Below are positions 1-5,176 of a stretch of DNA of 5,176 bases, one piece after another. A program made the position numbers and the translations under genes. The DNA lies in NCBI GenBank assembly GCA_024402115.1, contig JAKSJQ010000076.1, forward strand, positions 1 through 5,176, in the 5' to 3' direction. The notes under the pieces are model-generated. The model saw only the letters and a list, made by a program, of their open reading frames with translations, had not been told where the DNA came from and made no database searches. The stretch's first letter is position 1. Each line of letters opens with the position of its first letter. The DNA is from Bacteroidales bacterium. Its GTDB lineage: Bacteria > Bacteroidota > Bacteroidia > Bacteroidales > UBA932.

Positions 1-154
1 GAGCTGCTTCGAGCTCGAGAGAGCGGCTCGATGCAGCACTTGACTTTTGCCATGGTGTTTGTCCGGAACATTCTTTCAGAGAGGAGATTGATGCCCTAAC
101 CAGATATCAAGTGGTCAGCGGTATCCCTACTGGAAATCAAAGAAAAAGGCAATA
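1..154 (+). other. Left-edge flank, possible 3' end of an unrecognised plus-strand gene
   Basis: Two plus-strand frames are open at the left edge. Frame 1 ends with TAA at 97-99 and would give a 32-residue tail finishing in VRNILSERRLMP. Frame 3 has no stop from base 3 until TAG at 366-368; its first 35 or so codons (including ERLDAALDFCHG and FREEIDALTRYQ) look reasonably protein-like, but it then runs into the palindrome and tandem repeats. I do not recognise either tail. A plus-strand gene ending here would be convergent with the GH3 gene, which fits the two-sided terminator at 503-536. It could equally be non-coding. No start codon or upstream domain is visible, so no product is proposed. 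Confidence 0.25.
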
Positions 155-312
155 CCCCAACCGAAAATTCGGAGGCCACGGCATGATGCCATACGGTGCA
201 CAGGATGGGGTTTGGGGTGGCCTCCGCGGCGATTTTGCCGCGGAGGCCACGGTAAATGCCATCTCAGGAAGCCAGTGCCACATCTGCGTGGCCTCCGAAT
301 TTCGGGTTGGCG
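155..312. repeat. Concentric imperfect palindrome (long-hairpin element)
   Basis: The outer arms 157-180 and 287-310 are inverted copies matching at 22 of 24 positions. The inner arms 217-230 and 237-250 are a perfect 14-base inverted repeat around a 6-base loop, GATTTT (231-236). Both pairs share one centre, between 233 and 234. Pairing of the inner stem continues outward through 203-214 with 253-264 (several G-T pairs, one mismatch), with 215-216 unpaired. Only the zone 181-202 against 265-286 is weakly paired. The core CGGAGGCCAC occurs four times in alternating orientation: 170-179 (+), 217-226 (-), 241-250 (+) and 288-297 (-). No target-site duplication is evident at the borders and no transposase is present. 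Possible identities are a MITE or REP/BIME-like dispersed element, or a structured RNA; the sequence alone does not decide. Confidence 0.85.
203..264. repeat. Inner stem-loop of the palindrome
   Basis: The stem is formed by 203-230 and 237-264 with a 6-base loop. The 14 base pairs next to the loop are perfect and very GC-rich (GTGGCCTCCGCGGC). The outer 14 positions pair except for 209/258 and 215-216/251-252. There is no T-run after either side, so it is not a typical intrinsic terminator. It would be extremely stable in RNA of either strand and could also extrude as a cruciform in DNA. Confidence 0.8.
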
Positions 313-320
313 GTGGAACG

Positions 321-452
321 GAGGTAGCACGGCCAGAAGTATCAGGTACGACGCCGAAACAGGGGTAGCACGGCCAGAAGTATCAGGTACGGCGCCAGAT
401 CAGGGGTAGAATGGTGATAAATTTCAGGGACAACGCCAGAATGGAGGTAGCA
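321..452. repeat. 41-base tandem repeat array, three full units and a stub
   Basis: Units are 321-361, 362-402 and 403-443, each exactly 41 bases, followed by a stub at 444-452 (GAGGTAGCA). The first two match at 36 of 41 positions; the third matches the second at 28 of 41. Each unit opens with G(A/G)GGTAG; the middle of the first two carries CGGCCAGAAGTATCAGGTAC, and all three have CGCC near position 32. Because 41 is not a multiple of three, the peptide VARPEVSGT read from unit 1 in frame 3 reappears from unit 2 in frame 2, and unit 3 is interrupted, so protein coding does not explain the repeat. There are no spacers between units, so it is not a CRISPR array. Role unknown. Confidence 0.9.
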
Positions 453-502
453 TGATCCTAGGAATAGGCAATCGTAACTAATTGATAGACAGACTAAAAA
501 GC

Positions 503-536
503 AAAAACCCTTCGGCAGAAAAGCCGAAGGGTTTTT
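503..536. terminator. Bidirectional intrinsic terminator
   Basis: A perfect 14-base inverted repeat has arms 503-516 (AAAAACCCTTCGGC) and 523-536 around the 6-base loop AGAAAA. On the plus strand the GC stem is followed by TTTTTATTT. On the minus strand it is followed by TTTTTGCTTTTT, so it should work both ways. It lies 86 bases beyond the GH3 stop codon on the minus strand and is that gene's likely transcript end. It could also stop transcription coming rightward through the repeat region. Confidence 0.9.
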
Positions 537-622
537 ATTTAGTTGACTGATTATCAGCTTGTTATAACAGCGACCGCGGCATAAACAGCAACTGCAGCGG
601 AAGCGACGGTCGGTGCCGTTTT

Positions 623-2926
623 TTACTTTGCGAGAGCAACCTCAGGTGCGAGAACGTTGTGCACCTGCCAGCTCTTGGCAGCCTTGAGCTTGTACTCGGC
701 GGTAGCGCGGACGTCCTTGACAGAAGCAGCGAACTTCACCTTGTATGAACCGGCAGCAGCCTCCCATGCAGAAGCAGCCTCGTTGAATGAAGCGAGAGTG
801 TAATTGTCGACAGCGATCTCGACAACCTGGCTCTGGCCAGGAGCAAGAAGACCGGTCTTTGCAAAGCCCTTGAGCTCGGAAGCAGGCTTGTCAAGACCAC
901 CTGCAGGAGCAGAAACGTAAAGCTCGACAACCTCCTTGCCCGCAACCTTGCCGGTATTGGTAACTGTAATGGTTGCAACGAAACCGTCAGCGGTAGCCTT
1001 CACGACAGGCTTGCTGTAGCTGAATGAAGTGTAAGAAAGACCGTATCCGAAAGGATATGAAACCTCGACACCCTCTGTCTCGTAATATCTGTAACCCACA
1101 TAGATACCCTCCTGGTACTGAGAATAGTCGACATTCTTTCTAGGAGTTGCAGGACCTCTTCTCATGCCGTTGCTGTTCTCGACCCTGTAAGGGAAGTTGA
1201 CAGCTGAAGGAGTATCGAAGAATGAGATAGGGAAAGACATAGGAAGCTTTCCTGAAGGGTTCACCTTGCCGCAGAGAACGTCTGCAACAGAAGCACCTGC
1301 TTCCATACCAGGCTGCCATGCAAGAACGATGGCATCAGGAAGATTCTTCCATGAAGCAGTCTCGATCACACCACCGACATTGAGAACCACGATGACCTTC
1401 TTGCCAGCTGAATGGTAGGTATCGCAGGCATTCTCGATAACGCTTCTCTCAAGAGCGGTAAGATTGAAATCACCCTGTGCAGAGGTACGGTCAGCACCCT
1501 CACCTGAATTTCTTCTGATAGTGATGACAGCAACGTCAGTGCCTGCAACCTCTCTTGTGATCACGCTCTCAGGAAGCTCCATCTCTGAAACGAGAGCCCT
1601 GCTGAACCATGAACCACCATTGCCGCTAGCCTGCTGGAGAGCCTTTGCATAGCTGTCATACTTCTTGTAGAGGTCAGCAACGGTAGCATTCACCTTGAAT
1701 CCGTCACCCTTGAGACCATCCTCGAGATTGCGGACATACTCCTTGTTCACATCACCTGAACCGGTACCGCCGGCGATGAAATCGTAAGAACCAAGACCGA
1801 AGAGGCCGATGGTCTCGTTACCCTTGAGAGGAAGCACACCGTCATTCTTGAGAAGGACGATACACTCGGCACCAGCCTCGCGCACGAGAGCAGCATGGGC
1901 CTTGAGATCAGGCTTGTTGGAATACTTGTACTCCCTGTAGGCAGGTGTCTTGAGCACATACTCGAGCATCCTGCGGACGTTTGTATCCACATACTCCATA
2001 GAGAGAGTGCCGTTCTTCACAGCATCCATGATTCTCTGGATCTCGCTAGGGCTTCCAGGACACATGAGGTCATTGCCGGCCTCGACAGCGATGACTGTAC
2101 CAGCCTTGTTGCCCCAGTCGGTCATCACGATACCGTTGAATCCCCACTCGTCACGGAGAACAGTGGTAAGGAGGTCACGGTTCTGCTGTGTGTACTGGCC
2201 GTTCATCTTGTTGTATGAAGACATCACAGTCCAAGGATCAGCCTCCTTGACAGCGATCTCGAAATTCTTGAGATAGATCTCGCGGAGAGCACGCTGGCTG
2301 ATCTGCGCATCGTTCTCATTGCGGTTTGTCTCCTGGTTGTTGGCCATGTAGTGCTTGATGCTGACACCAACTCCGTTGCTCTGGATACCCTTTGTATAGG
2401 CAGCAGCCATCTTTCCGCTGAGGAGCGGATCCTCAGAGAAATACTCGAAGTTACGGCCGCACAGAGGGCTTCTGTGGATATTCATACCCGGTGCGAGAAG
2501 AACGTCGACACCGTATTCGAGAACTTCCTCACCCATTGCTGTGGTCACTCTCTGCATGAGGGCGAGGTCCCATGAAGAAGCCATGGAAGTACCTACAGGG
2601 AATGCAGTACAGTAGTATGTGTTGCTGTCACCCTGCCTTGTAGGCTGGATACGCACGCCGGCAGGGCCGTCCGAAAGGACAGTCACAGGAATGCCGAAGC
2701 GAGGAATCGCACGTGTATTGCCCGCAGCACCGGGAACCTTTGCAGAGGTAGCTGTAGGGATTGAACTGTCAGGAAGAGGCTGGCTTCCGCCGACAAGCAG
2801 GGTAGCTTTCTCCTCAAGGGTCATTGAAGCGATAACCTGATCGATGTTATCCTTCGTGAGCCTGGTCTGGGCAACCGACGCCAGCGACATTGCGAGCGCA
2901 GCTGCGAAAAGGAATGTACGTTTCAT
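623..2926 (-). CDS. Secreted glycoside hydrolase family 3 protein (beta-glucosidase type)
   Basis: A complete 767-residue GH3 enzyme, expected to release terminal beta-linked sugars (usually glucose, sometimes xylose) from oligosaccharides in the periplasm. Residues 1-20 form a signal peptide (MKR, hydrophobic core, cut after about SVAQ) with no lipobox cysteine. The TIM-barrel domain (about 30-340) carries SDGPAGVR (85-92), RNFEYFSEDP (158-167), KHYMANNQE (191-199) and GIVMTDWG with the predicted nucleophile Asp270. The alpha/beta sandwich domain (about 345-630) has GGTGSGDVN (386-394) and SGEGADR (474-480), where Glu476 is the likely acid/base. YPFGYGLSYTSF (624-635) leads into a C-terminal fibronectin III-like domain (about 650-735). 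Length and order match bacterial BglX/BglB-type enzymes; no PA14 insert is seen. All expected catalytic residues are present. Substrate cannot be fixed from sequence, and no SusC/SusD genes are in view. The start is supported by the signal peptide. Confidence 0.95.
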   Translation of the reverse strand: MKRTFLFAAALAMSLASVAQTRLTKDNIDQVIASMTLEEKATLLVGGSQPLPDSSIPTATSAKVPGAAGNTRAIPRFGIPVTVLSDGPAGVRIQPTRQGDSNTYYCTAFPVGTSMASSWDLALMQRVTTAMGEEVLEYGVDVLLAPGMNIHRSPLCGRNFEYFSEDPLLSGKMAAAYTKGIQSNGVGVSIKHYMANNQETNRNENDAQISQRALREIYLKNFEIAVKEADPWTVMSSYNKMNGQYTQQNRDLLTTVLRDEWGFNGIVMTDWGNKAGTVIAVEAGNDLMCPGSPSEIQRIMDAVKNGTLSMEYVDTNVRRMLEYVLKTPAYREYKYSNKPDLKAHAALVREAGAECIVLLKNDGVLPLKGNETIGLFGLGSYDFIAGGTGSGDVNKEYVRNLEDGLKGDGFKVNATVADLYKKYDSYAKALQQASGNGGSWFSRALVSEMELPESVITREVAGTDVAVITIRRNSGEGADRTSAQGDFNLTALERSVIENACDTYHSAGKKVIVVLNVGGVIETASWKNLPDAIVLAWQPGMEAGASVADVLCGKVNPSGKLPMSFPISFFDTPSAVNFPYRVENSNGMRRGPATPRKNVDYSQYQEGIYVGYRYYETEGVEVSYPFGYGLSYTSFSYSKPVVKATADGFVATITVTNTGKVAGKEVVELYVSAPAGGLDKPASELKGFAKTGLLAPGQSQVVEIAVDNYTLASFNEAASAWEAAAGSYKVKFAASVKDVRATAEYKLKAAKSWQVHNVLAPEVALAK

Positions 2927-2979
2927 ATTATTGATTTATAGTGTTATTGTCCATGGTACCTGTCCCCCGGGGCTTTCCC
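2927..2979 (-). promoter_or_regulatory. AT-rich leader before the GH3 gene, promoter not resolved
   Basis: These 53 bases separate the ykvA stop from the GH3 start. The half next to the start codon, read on the minus strand, is AT-rich (ACAATAACACTATAAATCAA then TAAT) and has no Shine-Dalgarno sequence, as is usual in Bacteroidota. No good match to the Bacteroidota sigma-ABfr pattern (TTTG, about 19-20 bases, TAnnTTTG) was found. The far half holds the 8-base palindrome CCCCGGGG (2965-2972), which has no loop or T-run and is not a terminator. The GH3 gene may therefore be read from a non-consensus promoter here or by read-through from priA/ykvA. Confidence 0.25.
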
Positions 2980-3411
2980 TTACTGGTCGTCCGGCATATC
3001 CTGCACGGCCTGCTCGATCTGACGATCAAGGCTTGCGGGATCGACGCCGGCGCCGAACCACGACGACATTGTCCTTGCCGCATTGGCCCTGACATTGTCG
3101 TTCACATTCCCCCGGACAATCCTGTAAGCCGCCACCAGAGCGGAGAAATCATCCGCAAATCCCAGCAGCGGGATAAAGTCCGGAATAAGGTCCACCGGCA
3201 GCAGCAGATAGCCCAAAGCTCCCACAAGCACCGCCTTGTCCTTCGCCGGCACATCGGGATCAGTCAGCTCGTAATAGAGGATCAATGCCAAATATACTAT
3301 TTTTTCACCTGCTTTTCTGGCAATTTTCATTACCTTCTGCAGGAATGTTTCCTCAGAAAAATGTTTCTGATACCTGGTAAGGTCTTTTGGTGCCTTTGCC
3401 ATAATCTTCAT
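2980..3411 (-). CDS. YkvA family (DUF1232) small protein
   Basis: A complete 143-residue protein. The DUF1232 signature lies at about 58-97: DKAVLVGALGYLLLPVDLIP followed by DFIPLLGFADD, with the family's typical P-DLIPD-P--G--DD pattern. A hydrophobic stretch at about 38-48 precedes it, so membrane association is possible. The N-terminus is basic and the C-terminal third is polar with a WFG motif (118-120). The molecular function of this family is not established. It starts 5 bases after the priA stop, so the two are very probably translated from one transcript. A second ATG at codon 4 (MAKAPKD) could be the real start; no ribosome-binding sequence separates the two choices. The link with priA is positional only. 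Confidence 0.9.
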   Translation of the reverse strand: MKIMAKAPKDLTRYQKHFSEETFLQKVMKIARKAGEKIVYLALILYYELTDPDVPAKDKAVLVGALGYLLLPVDLIPDFIPLLGFADDFSALVAAYRIVRGNVNDNVRANAARTMSSWFGAGVDPASLDRQIEQAVQDMPDDQ

Positions 3412-3416
3412 TTATT

Positions 3417-5176
3417 TCAGACAGGATCCACATCGGTCGAGATGTGACCCGTCCATGCCCTTTCTTTCTCGAACTCCGCGATCGCACGCGCGATGCTGCC
3501 CTTGTATGCAGCGAGATTCCTGTCTCTGCGGAGCGTTATCCTTATGTGACGTATAGACTCTCCTGATATCCTGTCCACCGACGGAGCATACGGGTACGAC
3601 ACGCATACCGCCCTGTCCGTCATGTCGGCAATCAGGCTCGGTCCGGAACCGAACGAGCGCGCAAGTACCATGGACAGTTGCGCCGACATCTTCTCCAGTC
3701 TTGCCAGATTGGCATCCCTGAGCACCAGGCCCACGATTCTGGTATACGGCGGGAAACCGTAGCCGCTCCGCATCGCAAGCTCGCCTGTGCTGAAGTCCGA
3801 GCCCTGGCTGAGGCGGCTGTAGACCGGGTGGTCCGGCTGCGAAGTCTGTATCACGAAGAGGCTCTTTCCGCCTCTCCTGCCTCCCCTTCCACGGAGCTGC
3901 TCGAGAAGCTGGAGGGCCCTTTCGTCAGCGCGGAAATCCTGCTGTCCGAGAAGCGAGTCGGACTGGATCACCGCCACAAGGGTCAGGTTCTCGAAATCGA
4001 AGCCCTTAGATACCATCTGGGTGCCGACGAGGATGTCCATCTTTCCCTGTGCGAATTCCTCTATCGTCCTGGCGCTCGAGGCCATGCTGTCACCATCCAA
4101 CCGGCCCACACGTGCTTCCGGGAACAGTGCCGAAACCTCTTCCTCGACCTTCTGCGTACCTGTTCCGACGCTCTGGCGTGTTCCGCCGCATTTCGGGCAG
4201 ACAGGGGCAAAAGGCTCGCTGTGACCGCAGTAGTGGCACGTCAGAGTGCCGCGGTCCTTGTGGTAGCTGAGGGTGACGTTGCAGTTCGGGCATTTCGGCA
4301 TGTCGCCGCAGCCGTCGCACTGGACGAAGGGCGAATAGGCCTTCCTGCCGCGCAGGATAAGCACCTGCTCGCCGCGAGCGAGGGTGTCGTGGATGTGGGA
4401 GATCAGCTTTCTCGAGAGACTGCCCACCATGCCCTTCTTGCGGCGTTCCGCTATGGTGTCGATCACCTCGACCTCGGAATCCGCGCCCTGGTAATATCTC
4501 TCGGTGAGCGGCACGAGGACATACCTTCCGGCCGATGCATTGTAGAGCGATTCCAGGGATGGCGTCGCCGATCCGAGTATCACCGGGCACGAGTGGATGC
4601 GGCCCATCATCAGGGCGCAGTCCCTTGCATTGTATCTCGGAGAAGGATTGTCCTGCTTGTATGAGGTATCGTGTTCCTCGTCTATGATTATCAGTCCCAG
4701 GTCCCTGTGCGGGAGGAATATCGAGGATCTTGTTCCGAGCAGCACATACGGCCTTTCGCGCAGCACTGCTGCCGTTTCCCTCCTGTGAACGAAGGATTCC
4801 CCGCTGTGCGAGACCTGAAGCAGATCTCCGAAGACAGCTTTCAGGCGGTGCTCGAGCTGGCGGCTGAGCGCAATTTCGGGTACAAGGTAGAGGACGTTCT
4901 TTCCCTGTTCCAGGGCCTCCGCTGCAAGCTTGCAGTAGATGTCAGTCTTGCCGGAGCCGGTTACGCCGTCCAGCAGTGCGTATTTCCCTTCCCGGAAGGC
5001 CTTCCCTATCGATTCGAACGCCTTCTGCTGCGGGGCTGAAAGGCTGATCGGGGAGATGTCGCGTGTGCATGGTACCATGGTCCCGGAGCTTTCCTGCCTG
5101 GGGGCAAGGTCCGCCTTCACAATATCAATCTGGGCTATCAGTTCCCGGATCTGGGCCTCCAGAAGCTGCTTTCTCT
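3417..5176 (-). CDS. priA: Primosomal protein N' (PriA replication restart helicase), 5' end outside window
   Basis: PriA is a superfamily 2 3'-to-5' DNA helicase that recognises stalled or repaired forks and starts reloading of the replicative helicase. About 585 codons are visible; the frame is open through 5176, so the GTG at 5118-5120 is internal and the N-terminal 3'-end-binding domain (family length about 730-820) is missing. Counting from that GTG, the Walker A motif is GVTGSGKT (52-59), motif II is DEEH (147-150), motif III is GSATPS (183-188) and motif V is GTQMVSKGFDF (366-376). Eight cysteines (268, 271, 277, 280, 295, 298, 308, 311) form the two expected zinc sites. Motif VI reads QLRGRGGR (408-415) where QVAGRAGR is usual, and the normal NRRG(Y/F) segment reads RGRKAY (257-262). 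The C-terminus SGYGFPPYTR ... TDVDPV is standard. It is the first of the minus-strand genes, 5 bases ahead of ykvA. Confidence 0.96.
   Translation of the reverse strand, partial: RKQLLEAQIRELIAQIDIVKADLAPRQESSGTMVPCTRDISPISLSAPQQKAFESIGKAFREGKYALLDGVTGSGKTDIYCKLAAEALEQGKNVLYLVPEIALSRQLEHRLKAVFGDLLQVSHSGESFVHRRETAAVLRERPYVLLGTRSSIFLPHRDLGLIIIDEEHDTSYKQDNPSPRYNARDCALMMGRIHSCPVILGSATPSLESLYNASAGRYVLVPLTERYYQGADSEVEVIDTIAERRKKGMVGSLSRKLISHIHDTLARGEQVLILRGRKAYSPFVQCDGCGDMPKCPNCNVTLSYHKDRGTLTCHYCGHSEPFAPVCPKCGGTRQSVGTGTQKVEEEVSALFPEARVGRLDGDSMASSARTIEEFAQGKMDILVGTQMVSKGFDFENLTLVAVIQSDSLLGQQDFRADERALQLLEQLRGRGGRRGGKSLFVIQTSQPDHPVYSRLSQGSDFSTGELAMRSGYGFPPYTRIVGLVLRDANLARLEKMSAQLSMVLARSFGSGPSLIADMTDRAVCVSYPYAPSVDRISGESIRHIRITLRRDRNLAAYKGSIARAIAEFEKERAWTGHISTDVDPV

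Noticed and set aside
1..99. End of an insertion-sequence transposase
   Set aside because: The tail is too short and too ambiguous in frame to assign to any transposase family, and no terminal inverted repeat can be paired inside the window.
217..250. Intrinsic terminator at the inner hairpin
   Set aside because: The stem is strong but no T-run follows on either strand, and it is part of a larger palindrome.
321..452. CRISPR array
   Set aside because: The units abut with no unique spacers, they are diverged, and no cas gene is present.
2941..3447. 168-codon plus-strand frame opposite ykvA
   Set aside because: It is antisense to a clear DUF1232 gene and reaches across two gene borders with no domain of its own.
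4090..4590. 166-codon minus-strand frame within priA
   Set aside because: It is an overlapping frame of the same region and its sequence is a shadow of the zinc-binding segment; no independent evidence.
3678..4664. 328-codon open frame on the plus strand opposite priA
   Set aside because: It lies wholly antisense to strongly conserved PriA motifs, including the zinc cysteines and motif V. It has no recognisable domain and is explained by the GC-rich codon use of priA.
2948..5083. Recurring GTACCATGG strings (near 2950, 3665 and 5070) as a dispersed motif
   Set aside because: Two copies are within or at the edge of coding sequence, surrounding bases differ, and matches of this length are expected by chance in a window this size.
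5118..5120. GTG as start of priA
   Set aside because: The frame stays open upstream to the window edge with sensible residues (RKQLLEAQIRELIAQID), and the family needs a further N-terminal domain, so this codon is internal.

Overview
The window looks like part of a Bacteroidota chromosome, most likely a Bacteroidales member. The reasons are family-level: a secreted GH3 glycosidase with a short N-terminal signal peptide, a divergent PriA with the usual Bacteroidota ending, and starts without a clear Shine-Dalgarno sequence (normal in this phylum). No rRNA or tRNA, CRISPR array or complete insertion sequence was seen, and the species cannot be named from this sequence.

Layout. Three genes lie on the minus strand, reading from right to left. 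The first is priA (3417 to the right edge, 5' end outside the window). Five bases later comes a small YkvA/DUF1232 protein (2980-3411). After a 53-base gap comes a 767-residue exported GH3 beta-glucosidase-type enzyme (623-2926). A strong hairpin at 503-536 with T-runs on both sides ends transcription after the GH3 gene and could also stop transcripts arriving from the left. The priA/ykvA pair is probably co-transcribed. The GH3 gene may be read from its own AT-rich leader or by read-through. There is no obvious functional link between replication restart and sugar hydrolysis.

The left 500 bases hold no recognisable gene but are highly structured. A concentric imperfect palindrome of about 155 bases (155-312) has two arm pairs sharing one centre and carries four alternating copies of the core CGGAGGCCAC. 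It is followed at once by a 41-base tandem array (321-452, three full units plus a stub) that decays from left to right. The last stretch of the palindrome looks like a degenerate extra unit in phase with the array. An open frame runs through all of this from the left edge, but the repeat period is not a multiple of three and the same peptide recurs in shifting frames, so it is probably not coding beyond its first part. This repeat block is the least explained part of the window and the best candidate for something new, such as a dispersed palindromic element or a structured RNA. A smaller oddity is a 22-codon Ala/Val-rich open stretch directly after the GH3 stop codon and in its frame, closed by two tandem stops.
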